Source of the DNA: Collybiopsis luxurians FD-317 M1
Lineage: Eukaryota; Basidiomycota; Agaricomycetes; Agaricales; Omphalotaceae
Length of the DNA stretch: 64,000 bases
NCBI GenBank assembly: GCA_000827265.1
Contig: KN834796.1
Coordinates: 234,268-298,267 of the forward strand
Direction: 5' to 3'
Part shown: positions 36,327 to 46,867 of the stretch, one piece after another
Layout of the letters: every line of letters begins with the position of its first letter
How positions within the stretch are numbered: the stretch's first letter is position 1
Translations under genes and position numbers: made by a program
Notes under the pieces: generated by a model
Database searches by the model: none
What the model saw: the letters and a program-made list of their open reading frames with translations, nothing else
What the model was told of the DNA's origin: nothing

Positions 36327-36760
36327 TCACTTGAAAAAGGCCTCCCTCAGCACGTTAGTTCCTTCTAGTGCATGGCACATCACATCCTCCCACAACGAAA
36401 GCCCTTGTCGCATTTCTTCGGAGATTTTATGGCACTCAAGCCACTCCTCAGCTGGTCCACACTGGCTCAAAATCGTTCTCGAGCATTCTTCCACAGCCGT
36501 CAGAAGGTCGGTAATTTTTCCATGAGGGACCTCAAAGTGGCTGCGAGCTGCTTCCTCAGGGTCTGATGTCCTCCATGTCACAAAACCTGTAACAATTCCA
36601 AGGTAGTGCTGAACGATCTCTTTGAGTTGAGGGGGCAGGTTGTTGTGAATGAGTTTCAGGTATTGAGCCTTAAGGTCGCTGGCTTTTACCAGAGCCTTTC
36701 CAGCCGCAGATTTCTGGAAACTAAGCTGGTGTTTAAGCCGTTTATGTTGAAATAACTGGC
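36327..36760 (-). pseudogene. Fragment of an unknown island gene, probably broken
   Basis: The minus strand encodes a continuous segment: FQKSAAGKALVKASDLKAQY, then LPPQLKEIVQHYLGIVTGF, DPEEAARSHFEVPHGKITDLL, ECGP-like SQCGPAEEWLECHKISEEMR and GLSLWEDVMCHALEGTNVLR. The composition and conserved-looking spacing suggest a real protein end. Upstream, a coiled-coil-like frame (LENTALNRELARK, near 36770-36820) cannot be joined to it by canonical splicing: the in-frame route meets a TAG. I take this as a damaged gene. Family unknown. Here each quoted piece is short and from the translated minus strand; the boundary at 36760 is approximate. Confidence 0.45.
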
Positions 36761-38882
36761 AACAGCACCGTACCTTTTCGAGCTAGCTCTCGATTTAATG
36801 CGGTATTCTCTAGCTAGTTTACGCCTTGAAAGCCTCGCTTAAGATGAAAGAGTTGCAAGAAAAGAACTGCACCCACTCTTTCCTTTCTGCCCTCTCCAAC
36901 TTTCGTTTATCTCTTCTATATTTTTTTTGTCGCTTTCGGACAATGGTTTCGCGATGTCTGCATGCTAACAGTGAGGCCATATCCAGTGAGAATTGGAAAC
37001 ATCATACTTCTGATAATGAGATGCATTGTATTTCTGCTTTGCAGCGCGAAGTTGAGCGGCAGTATGGTATTTTCGGGGTCTGGACATGGAGGTTAATGGA
37101 AAAGAGCTGAGGAGATGCTTACGGCATCATGTGCGAGAGTTCACTCATGCCGATCTCTACCGTCGCTCAGACTGGGGAGTTTACACCCGAGAACGCTCGC
37201 TGCTCATGCAAGTATTAGTTGCTGGTAATGAATACATAATCCAACTATAAAGACCCCATGAAGACCGCCGCGCTATAGACCCGCTAATTGAACTGGCTAT
37301 GCCGCATCTTGCTCAGTCAGTTCTGCAGCATTCTCCGTCTCTAGCAAGTGCATATATGCACCTGAACAATTATCTTGCTACTGGACAGAGTCGTATCTAC
37401 TGTCTAGAGTAAAAAATTCCAGTCTATGAGTTGCACATACTGCACCACAAGCTAGATTGCTTGCTCGTGTATCGTTCAAAACCTAACTCGTTTCAATTCT
37501 CATTCGCCGTTCGTCAGTGTTTTATAACTCAAGACCTGTTCATCCAAATGATCTGAAACTTCTCACAGTCCATGAAGATCCTCTAAAGATGAACATATCA
37601 AGTTTTTGGACAATTTCAATACCCAATGGGTGTGCAATTCATGAGTACGCTGTTCTGACTGGTGTTTGGAGCACCGGTCCGGCAATGCCGCATCCTGCTT
37701 AACCAGTATATGAGCATCAACCGTCGTTTGTCAGGGTTAATAGCTCAAGATAAGCATGCATAAAGGGATGTAAGCTGTCTATCACCCATAAAGATAGCCT
37801 CGCAGTGAGCATATTAAACCTGTACGGTACTGACGGACGTTTCGTGGACGAGTACACTGTGTGTTTCACTAAGTATCTCAAATGAGCCGGGCCAGTCATG
37901 CCAGGCAAAACTCAAGCTCTCCGGAGTTCAATTGGTAAGGTTCACAACTTACTCACTCACCAGACGATTGTTTAACAACTGGATGGTAGTGCCACCACAC
38001 ACTTGGCCATAAAACCCATGCACGTAGCAACATTTATGCCGTTCACCCCCCCCACCCCTTCTGTTTTTGCTTGCAGAGTACTTCCGTCCTTATGAGCAAC
38101 CCTCGCAATAGTTCAGACAGTTCGTCGGAGTGAGAGTTACTGCATGCTCTTCTTTAGATGCTCACTCATATATGTTCCATGCAGTCCCAGCAGCCATGAA
38201 GATCAGATGCTCAATAATCTCTGGCATGCAATCCGGGCCATACAGGTAAGAGTATACTCTATCCATGCAGATTAACGAGCTCATTGAAGCTTCCCAGAAT
38301 CTTCCTTCTTTCCAACACTCAGGTCGTCATATGAACTCCCTCCATAGCATTGAAACAACAGCTGAGGGTAAGTAGTAGCCAATTCCTTCCAATTGTGTCA
38401 GCCGTTGATTCGCTGCTCAGAAATTACGGTCCTCTTCTTTGTTACTCGGATGGAATTAAGCTCCGCAATAGCAGCCTTGGATGAAGCCCCGGCCAGTGAC
38501 CGAGCCCGTCTTCGCGCTTGGGTAGCAATTCAAAACATGCATCATGTTGTTGTTACGCTGCAGGAGACCGTCCTCACCCTGCAAGAATTAGCAATCGTGG
38601 CAACTGCAATCTCACTTAGACTTTCCACCCACTAGGATCTAATCGAACAATGCTACTATTTGAATATGTATCTAAAGCAGTTAATGCCGTCAAAAGTTTT
38701 TGAGTTGGAGTCCTGGCACACGTTCCCGCAAGGAAGTTAAATTGACAGCAAATAGGTACTGGAGGGGGAATATGTCTTCCTATTACGAGTGAAAATGGAC
38801 AGTAAAATACCATAGCCGTATTTCATTAGTGACCGATCAAGAACATTTTGTTATCAAGAAAGTAATACATGAGAATGTCGAC
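36761..38882. other. Repeat-derived region without an intact gene
   Basis: A short plus-strand stretch from 37086 to 37211 (MEVNGKELRRCLRHHVREF at its start) looks coding and ends at a GTAATG donor-like site, but nothing continues it. Sequences at 37270-37310 and 37670-37705 share ATGCCGCATC(T/C)TGCT. A small frame at 38393-38635 is alanine/leucine-rich and unsupported. Probably mobile-element debris. Confidence 0.35.
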
Positions 38883-41532
38883 TCAAAGGCCCTGCATACG
38901 TGCACTTGGTTTTATTACACAGCCTGATCGCGTGGAAACCGTGGCAGAACCAGTGGTCAATTGAGCGAAAGGACTGACTGTGATAGCTCCACATGGCTCA
39001 CTGCTACTATCCTCTGTGGCAGGCGACATTCGAGCCTTCTTAGAGCTGGTACCTCCTTCCGTATCCAATCGCTTCCTGGGTGCCTTCTTTTTTTGTTTCC
39101 CACTGCTCTCTTCCCCCGCATTGCTAGTTTTGCTGTTGATTCCCGAGTTCAAGAGAGCGGGGTCGTGAATAGCTGAATATGTTCCGCCGGGAGCAAAGTG
39201 TGCAGGAAGTGTCGTGGAAGCATCCTCTGCTGGGTTGAAAGGGCGAGCGTGGTTGACAGACACTTGTGATCCTCCGCTGGTGTTAGGAATGACGGAGTTC
39301 AAGGACCCAGGGTCAAGCTGATCATGAAAATGCGGTTGCTTTTCACAGGGAGCAGGGTTGGAAAAGTAAGAGAATTCGCTTTGGTCGCCGGAAGAACCTA
39401 CGCCGCCGAAGGAAGATGCGTCAAACTTGTCAGGCCACAAATTCCCAGTGTCGGTGGAGGAATAGTTACCACCAAAGTTCGACGCGGAGGAGGAATTTAT
39501 TGTGTCAGAGAGAAGGGCGTTGCTGACCGAATTGGAGGAATCATTGGAATCGTAAAAACCACCCCTAGTATGGGACGAGTCGGGGTTGAAAAAGGACATG
39601 TCGATGTCGTAGCCAGATTGAGAAACAGTACCAAGAACGTTAGCGAGATAGGTGCTGGTGTCCAGCTGGGAGGTTTCAAGCCCAGGTACACTATAATCGT
39701 GACTTTCCCGGAACTGAGAGTAATCAAAATCTACATCGTCTTGGCATTGCAAGGCATACTGCCACGTCTTTAGTTCCTGTGGATCTACATCCACGTAGAA
39801 GTCGCTAATATCGAAAGATGAAGTGAACGAGGTTGCAGCTTGGGACGGTCCACACAGGCCCTGGGAGGGACACGGAGCTGGGTTGATTGCTGGTTCATCT
39901 ATCGCTTGAACTGAACCAGAACTCATGAATGACTGTGCCTGCTGCATCAACGGACGAGCGACCTCAGCTATTCCTTCTGCGTTCGGAGGGACATCCTGTT
40001 CACGCGCGCCCTGTGTAAGCATGGAAATGCCCTCACCCTGCGGTTCAGCTGGGACCGGGTCACCGACGTCACCCTGCGGTTCAGCTGGGACTGGGTTAGC
40101 AACATCACCCTGCAGTTCAGCCAGGACTGGGTCAGCGACATCACCCTGCGATTCAGCCGGGACTGGGTCAGTGACATCACCCTGCAGTTCAGCCGGGACT
40201 GGGTCAGCGACATCACCCTGCGGTTCAGCCGGGACCAGGTCAGCCACACGCTCTTCTGACTGGTTGTGCACATTATTTTCGGTGACGCATTCGACTGGCT
40301 GGTGGTGTATGTGAGCAGCCAGAGAAGAGAAAGGACGGTTCTCTGAGCTGTTATTCTCTCCTGATTCTAGATAGAGCTCAGCTTTGAGAGAATAGCTTTT
40401 TGGAAAGAGTATTACATACATAAAGCTTTGTCTGCGAGCTCGTTCGCAGCCGGAGAAGAGAGAGGATGAGTTCCTGAACAACTCTCGTCCCCCAAAACTT
40501 GAAAGAACTTAGCTTGGAGACAAAAGCCTTTCAGAGTGCGTATGACACACCTAATGTTTTATCTGCATACTCGACGAATGGAGCTACAACACCAGTGCCA
40601 TACCCGGGGTATGATTTGGCAAACGTTGCCTCAGTGCTGTTTTGACCTTGGGATTCAAAGCTAGGTCCAATGTGAGACATGCCATACGCAGTACAAAGAT
40701 GTGAGAAAAATGTACCCCCATACCCGAATGTTTTCATCCAGAGCAGGGTCTCGGGCTGCAACGAGGGAAGAGAAACAAAGTCCTCCCAAGACTGACATGC
40801 GCGTGGTAAAATCGCAGACAGTGGTGGGGAGCGCTTTTAGAAATCTAAACAATCTTGTAAGTAATTTGAGTGGAGTGATGAAAAGGTGACCTACTTTTCA
40901 CGTTCTTTGCCTGTCAAAGGCACATATTTTTCCTTGTCCTTGTCTTTGTTTTCAGACGTATGATTCTCCGCGGTGTCTTTTTGGTTAGCATGACGCTGAA
41001 GAACTTCTGCCTTTACCTCGTCGCTGGCTTCTTCCCATAGACGGGCTTGTATTTGATTTCGGAAAGTCATACGCTTACTTCTATCGGAACAGCCCTTAGT
41101 TTTTGCGTCAAGTTCGGTTTTGATAGCCTCTTTTGCGAATCGCTCCTCAAAAATCTCGATAGCCTGGTATACACGGTGACCCTTCCCTTCGTCAGATACT
41201 TTGATACGCATGTTGCTTGTTTTCGAGGGCCTATCGTGATTGTAAAACCAATTGTGGATACGCTACAGTTGAACCATACAGTGAGTATTCTCAGAAATTG
41301 TGTCAATACTTACCATCTTCGCTTTCTCCATTTTACTTGACGCGTGCTGTTGGATTTCTGGGTCGGTGCTATCCGCTCCTTCCATCGGCCACCTGGAGAA
41401 CCATTTGGCCTGGGTTTCCAGCAGGAAGTCTTGAACCCCCTTCTGCCCAGGGCTGAGCTGAGCAGCACGAAATCCAGGGAATCTCTCATTTAGAAATGTG
41501 TACTGTTCCGGGGTTGCCCATTTAAGGCCCAT
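38883..41532 (-). CDS. Island protein with N-terminal KWATPEQ region and 12-residue repeats, 805 aa
   Basis: Six exons: 41314-41532, 40895-41262, 40716-40844, 40551-40660, 40420-40512 and 38883-40381. The N-terminus (MGLKWATPEQYTFLNERF, residues 1-18) and RIHNWFYNHDRPSK (residues 74-87) recur, as far as I remember, in many agaricomycete mobile-element-linked proteins and may form a DNA-binding helix bundle. Residues 100-195 are charged and helical. Exon 6 begins with six 12-residue repeats of the type GDVADPVPAELQ, then an Asn/Ser/Asp-rich disordered tract, and ends in a basic KQKKKAPRKRLD segment, probably a nuclear signal. Introns 4 and 5 are both exactly 38 bases, and exon 5 with its intron looks like a tandem duplicate of the start of exon 6. 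Alternative splicing or retention there is possible. Function unknown; a transposon-encoded or domesticated DNA-binding protein is my best guess. Confidence 0.65.
40030..40250 (-). repeat. In-frame 36-bp minisatellite inside the KWATPEQ gene
   Basis: Six units of 36 bases encode GDVADPVPAELQ-type repeats in one frame. The plus-strand frame across the same stretch is also open, only because the unit length is a multiple of three. Units differ by a few substitutions. Confidence 0.85.
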
Positions 41533-42214
41533 GGTGCTGAGCACTGGTGGTGGGATGGTGAAGGAGGATGACAAGGAGTGGATAAATCAGGCCGCGTCCA
41601 CAGTTGCAATTTCTACGCCCAGTATTTACTCCGTCAGAACTAAGAAGCTCCTCCCCCGCATTCTGTAACGCGTTTTGTGTGTCCAGATGGATCGCGATGT
41701 ATTGATTTTTTTTTTTAAAAAACCCACTGTTTGTGAACTTACCAGTTCATCGTGAATCGATCGGTCACCATCAGCTAAAGAAGAGGCTCTTGAGCTTCCT
41801 TCCCCTGTAAATTTTGTCTGACTTTGAACTTTATAGATGCCGCCAAATTCTTTGGAAAATTTTGGCTTGTGATCCACCACCAGTCATGCGGTGGCGCAGG
41901 GCGCAGGCGGAGTTCTAGAATAGCATGTATGAGCATCCAGGACAGGTATCAACCATGCGCGTTATTTGCGGACTTCTTCACGTACTAATAAGGTAAGCAG
42001 CCGCTTCTTCGGGCTCCATGATGCGCAGGCGCATCGATCCCTCCGTTCTGGCCGCTAAAAAATTTTCGGACTTTATCATCTTGATTCGCGAAAAATGATT
42101 GGGAACCAGTAGTCAGGACTGAGGAAGGTGTAAGCTTACATGCACTGAAAATGCTTGCTGAATTGTGGGGTTGAAGGCAGCATAAAGCAAGAACTAGATT
42201 TTAAGACAACGATA
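41533..42214. other. Gap between two minus-strand genes with one coding-like exon
   Basis: On the minus strand 41880-41745 is a coding-like stretch (DHKPKFSKEFGGIYKVQS at its start, DRSIHDEL at its end) followed by a GTAAGT donor at about 41744. No partner exon fits before the next gene, so it may be a leader exon of the KWATPEQ gene or a remnant. The rest shows nothing. Confidence 0.3.
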
Positions 42215-43027
42215 CTAAATTTCAGTAGATACCACTTTTACCAAGCCTAAATCTTTTGAAAGCTCAAATTCGCCAGAGGCTTCACTATAGCTCCCAAACA
42301 ATTGCATGATCCCGCCCTTGACTTTGTACACCAGCATGTGGGCTAGGCTCCTGCAAAAGAAAGTAAGATTCGTTTACAGCGAACAGGTGCATTGAATATG
42401 TACAAGGATGAAAAAATACCCACTGCACGTCCTACAGTAATGACATACCAGCGACTAACATTGTGAGTGGCGGCATTGACTGGCGTAGGAGGAGGAGGAG
42501 GAGGAGGAGTAGGAGGGGATACAAGCATTGAATCCAAACTCGAGCTCGAAACTGTGAAAGCGATTGTACTGGGGTCTGTCACCTCCGATTGGCCATCAGT
42601 ATCCAGGCTGGATATAGAGCCAGCGATAGAGTCAGGGTGCTGGTTCAACATTTTGCCCCATTGAAAGTTTTGAGTAGAATCCCAGACGCCTTGTGCCACT
42701 TCCTGTTCCTCACCGATAGCGGCTACAACCTTGACATGAGCTGGAATAAAAGAGCAAGGAGCTACTATGTACCTGGAATTTGCACCTGGACACAACGGTT
42801 GTATATCTCTCCCGGATCTTGATTGGGAGTGGAAGGTGGCACCCAAGCCTCACAGTTTTCTGTGTTCGCAATGATAAATCCATGAATTTGTATATCGATT
42901 GACTGTACATACCTTTCTCAGAGGTTGCTGCACTAATGAGTACGTTCTGAACAGACTGAAGGTTTGAAATCATGGAAGAGACTTCGGAGACTGAGAGCCT
43001 AATAACAGAACCGGAGCTCAAAGTCAT
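42215..43027 (-). CDS. Protein with viroplasmin/RNase H1-N-like domain, 224 aa (copy 2)
   Basis: Exons 42913-43027, 42773-42859, 42404-42740 and 42215-42350. The intron between the second and third exon would be only 32 bases, unusually short. The protein starts MTLSSGSVIRLSVSEVSS, has a middle part with ENCEAWVPPSTPNQDPGE and a proline run (PPPPPPPTP), then the domain: WYVITVGRAVGIFSSLSLAH followed by VYKVKGGIMQLFGSYSEAS and ending LGLVKVVSTEI. The order of exons, introns and domain matches the gene at 34854-35472. Nucleic-acid binding is likely from the family; the biological role is unknown. Confidence 0.7.
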
Positions 43028-43186
43028 ATCTGGAGGTCTTGTGGACGTAGTGGGGGAAGGAGAGAGAGGTTTTTTGAAATTCTCACGCACACAAAGGAAC
43101 TGCTAAGTCCACAACTGTCTGTCACATCTGTAGCCTCACCATTAACCTTGTGGATTGCAGCTTTAGCTACTTCAGCTGAACATACA

Positions 43187-43933
43187 ATGACCCTGGATGA
43201 GGCCGTGGAGCCTCTAGTCCATCGATATCTTCAAAACCACAAATTGTTTCCCTTTTCCAATGCGACTCTCGGTGATGTACATCAGCTTTCACTGGATCAA
43301 ATTGCCGTATTGCATTTCCAGCATGAACAGGAAGCTCTACGCCAGTTGTGCTTGGTATGTTTCATTTCAAGGATTTATCTGGCACAGAGACATTGAAACA
43401 TCCATGCATAGGAGATTCGGCAATGGCTTTTGAAAAATTATGGTGAAAATCCAGACTTCGAGGCTGCTGCCAGCAATCTTCATTCGCTGAAATTCAATAT
43501 CAATCTACTTGTAAAGGCTGAGTTCATAGGCCAAGCAATTGAGGTTGCCAATGCAATGGCTCTCGGGCAAGGCCAGCCTCAACCCTATGCAGACACAGGA
43601 GCTGCAAAGCTTGCATGTATGCAGCATGCCATTGAGGTGGCCAATGCAGAGGCCCTCAGACAAGGCCTTCCTCAGCCTTATCCAGATGTCGAAGCTGTAC
43701 TTCAGCATAACGGCTTGATTCCGGAGGCAGAACAAGGTCCATGGCAGCACAAATCTCCTGCCCCAACTATCCAGAGTTCAGCTATCACAGATCCAAAAAT
43801 GGGTTTGCGTTCAGGGACACGGCGTTGCAAGCCTTCTCAGCATCTTATGGATAGTTTAGAGAGTGGAGACAATTATTCTTTAAGGGTGGTATCATCGACC
43901 AGCCGGGGAGTCCGGTGGACTGTAGACAAGTAA
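43187..43933 (+). CDS. Unknown protein with duplicated AIEVANA segment, 229 aa
   Basis: Two exons, 43187-43354 and 43412-43933, joined by a 57-base intron (GTATGT donor). The start is the first ATG after an acceptor-like TTCAG, so an upstream exon is possible. The protein has an all-helical N-terminus (MTLDEAVEPLVHRYLQNH) and, near residues 95-150, two copies of a 23-residue unit: AIEVANAMALGQGQPQPYAD and AIEVANAEALRQGLPQPYPD. The C-terminus is polar and basic. Unlike its neighbours it lies on the plus strand, diverging from the viroplasmin-like gene with about 160 bases between the two starts. I do not recognise the family. Confidence 0.6.
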
Positions 43934-43986
43934 CAGTTGTGGTTCATCTAAACTAATACAGCATTTGCAGGTAGTAATAGAAAGTA

Positions 43987-44770
43987 TCATTTCTCATTTT
44001 CCTCCATGTCGGTCAGAGAATCGTGGCTGTCACTGAAGCCCTCACTCTCTTCATCTGTTGTTTCTTCCTCATCATCTGCACCGGTTGACCATACCCGATA
44101 TCCTTTGCACCATTGGGTCTGAGTTGGATCACATATGGCAAGTGTAGCAAGCTCAAGCCAGTCTTCGGGATCTGTGAGATCAAGTTCCATGATGAATGGA
44201 CCGGGAGGAGGGGAAACGTAGTGAGCCCAGGCAGCGTATTTGCTTAAATGCAGACGCTCATGAAATATGGGCCTCCAGCTCCCTGGTTTGATTTGATTGT
44301 GATGTGCTGCTCGTGCAACTCGTCTCTGATTCAACTTCTTGGAAATCACCTGGAATTATGCTTAGGCATGTAAAGGGTGTGTTATTCAAATGAGACTACC
44401 TCCAGTTCTACATTTTCTTTTTCAAGAAGGACCAGAATGTCATCTTCTTCGAGAGGCCAGACTGAAAACCATGCAATTCTGACTTGTTCCATGAACTGGT
44501 GATTTTCAGTTTCTGATAAAGTTGCAACAATGTCGAACACTGGCACCAAGTCATCAATGAAGATAGAGAGTGATTCATCTTTAGGAGCTAGCTCAGGTTG
44601 CGTAGCTGGATTGCAGGGAACGTATGCAGTTTTGTGTTTACTAGAAAAAAATATGAGCAGGACAGGCAGAGCTCACAGCAGAAGTATTCCTACACTGTAA
44701 TGCCCAATTTCTTAAAAACAGGCCTGAACAATGGCAAGAAAGAGTTTTGCTCGTCAAAGAGATCAGGCAT
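43987..44770 (-). CDS. Unknown island protein with GSWRPIFHERL motif, 226 aa
   Basis: Three exons: 44694-44770, 44400-44640 and 43987-44349, introns of 53 and 50 bases, all in frame. The N-terminal half is acidic (DESLSIFIDDLVPVFDIVA), then a coiled-coil-like helix (LLEKENVELEVISKKLNQRR) into a conserved-looking block, HHNQIKPGSWRPIFHERLHL and YVSPPPGPFIMELDL. The last 40 residues are strongly acidic (DDEEETTDEESEGFSD). The helix-to-(G/N)xWRPIxH pattern occurs, as far as I remember, in uncharacterised agaricomycete proteins found near mobile elements. It converges with the plus-strand gene that ends at 43933. Function unknown. Confidence 0.65.
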
Positions 44771-45897
44771 AGCAGACAACAAAAGATTCGCAATGGGACC
44801 TATACAGTGGCACAAACGACAGGTGATTTTTCACAAAGATATGGTAGCGGTAAAATACAATTCGCAGCAGCTGGTAATCTACAAATGAACTGGTGATCTA
44901 TAACAAACGGCGGTCTCTAAAGGGTTGGTTATTCAATAATGGGGCTGCTAGATCGTCAAAGGTTCTCGAAAATTGGTGGTTCACAATCACAAAAGGTTTG
45001 GTAATTTACAATTAATTAGTAGCGGTTCACAAAGGCAAACCGTTTGGTGGTTTACATTAGTAAATGGGTGATTCACAATGAATTGGTGATCTATGAGTGA
45101 TTACTTTTTGGTTCTTCTCGAAAAACTGGCAGTTCACAATCACAAAAGCTTTGGTAGCTTACTGTTGATTAGCAGTGATTCACAAAGGGAAGCGATTTGG
45201 TCATTTACATTAGTAAAGATTGGCAGTTCACAATGGATTGGTGATCTAAGTATGAGTACTATTTGGTTCTTGAACTGGTGGTTCACAATCACAAAAGATT
45301 TGATGATCTATGAGTAATTGGTGGTTTACAAGTATTGGTAATCTATGTGTGAGTAATTATTTGGTTTGTGAACTGGTGATTCACCTGTAATTGGCAATTC
45401 ACAAAGGCAAACAATTTGGTGGTTTACAGGAAATCAATGAGTTTGCCATCTTTGAGTGATGATTCATAAATTGCTTCATACAAAAGATTGATAATGCACA
45501 AAACGCTGGTAATTAACAAAAAAAGACTGACGATTCACAAAAGATCGATGGGCTGATGACATTTGTGACTGTTTCTTATTTTTATTTCCAGGTATACAAA
45601 AAAATTGGCTGTTTACAAAGACTGGTTAGGTTTGGAGAAGGATGTGATTAATTACCAAAATCAGAGGCTGGGTGCCTACCTGAATGCCGATTGTCACAGT
45701 TTTTCTTGGACTAATGTAGACATCAAGGTCCATATTTTGTTCTTTTCAACCCTAGTATAGATTGATACTCAAAATGTTAATCATTTGTAATGTTGTCAGC
45801 AAGATATACAGGACAGTGCAATCATCTGGAGCTGTTCAATATTCTGTAGTTACAATCTGGCTCCTCTGCCAAGAGCCTTGAAGTGAGAATAAATGCG
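44771..45897. other. Non-coding interval with tandem repeat
   Basis: Contains the tandem array at 44965-45460 and repeat-like AT-rich DNA to 45640. No credible gene. Confidence 0.55.
44965..45460 (+). repeat. Tandem repeat with a period of about 153 bp
   Basis: Units begin near 44965, 45117 and 45271, each with (T/G)GGTTCACAATCACAAAAG-like starts, a TTTGGT core, a GATTCACAAAGG segment and a TTGGTGATCTA end. The third unit is partly deleted. The short motif GGTTTACA/GGTTCACA with TTTGGT links it to the other blocks of the island. Confidence 0.7.
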
Positions 45898-46658
45898 CTA
45901 GGAGAATAGAGTGTAAATAAAACAGGCGCAAATGGAATGAAATTGATTTACTGGGATGATAGATTTTTTGGCACACTTGAGTGCATGGGCCTGGTCATAA
46001 CGGGAGCCTTCATGCCTAGGAACATGGCTTGGAAATTCCTTCAAGAATTCCCCAGCCACACGCTCCAAAAATGCAATCTTTGCAGCTGAGCTTCCTTGGA
46101 CATCCAGATACAATGGATAATGGTGCCGAAGCCAAATTTTCTCCACACTTTCCAGCCCGCTACCATCAAAAGTAGGGCGGGGTGGAGAAATCTGGAGGAG
46201 AAGTTTCAATCAGTTTCTGATAGCTGGACCCGATCATGGTATTACACACTGTAGAAGCTTCACCTGGCCGCATATATATGGGTGTTGGTCGAGGGCGAGG
46301 ATGAGGGTGGACCAATTTGTCAATCGATAGCTAGTGAATCGGTCAACCAGCTTCTTCAGAGCAGGGTAAGTTCGAGGGCTGACCTTTGCTTCAATATGGT
46401 TATTAGCTGATGTAGGGGCTTCATAAGTTATTGTTTTGGCCAGCTCTTCGTTGGAAGAGGATAAGACTTGTGAAGCATGAGAAGGGGAGAATTTGAGCGG
46501 GGATGGAGTCTTTGTTTCCCATCCACATCAGTAAGGACATCTAGTATATGATGAGGGGCAACTGCTATATGCACCGTTTGGGTCTTCCTTTTAGCTTGCA
46601 AAGGGGAGGCAGCGGTAGCTCTGAGAGGTATAGACTTCGGTGTCTTAATTTTAGGCAT
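45898..46658 (-). pseudogene. Unknown island gene fragment, probably broken
   Basis: A minus-strand start at 46658 (MPKIKTPKSIPLRATAAS) is followed by an exon ending near 46270 with NEELAKTITYEAPTS and LTNWSTLILALDQHPYICGQ, and an exon from about 46193 with SGLESVEKIWLRHHYPLYLD and AKIAFLERVAGEFLKEFPSH. The last two join in frame across a 71-base intron; the first and second cannot be joined canonically. The FLxxxxxxFLxxFP pattern recalls the start of the KWATPEQ protein (residues 30-50), so the two may be distant relatives. The fragment ends near 45960 without a recognisable partner. Confidence 0.4.
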
Positions 46659-46867
46659 GTTGCTCGATGAGAGTGGAAAGGCAAGGTTTGCGGAGGTACT
46701 TTTCGATTTTTATAGTGTACGTGACAAGTGCATTACTGTGTGACAGCTGTGACACAAGTGCTTATGTGAGATTGCACAGCTGGCTTTTTGAGCTGCAGTA
46801 CACTGTACCGGTATTACATGAAACTGAAAATGCCTCATTATCTGCCAGTGATGCATTTACTTAAAAC

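Noticed and set aside
38393..38635. Small Ala/Leu-rich protein
   Set aside because: No splice context, no counterpart and located in repeat debris.
39324..40314. Plus-strand proteins opposite the KWATPEQ gene
   Set aside because: Open only because the minus-strand gene has a 36-bp in-frame repeat and biased composition.
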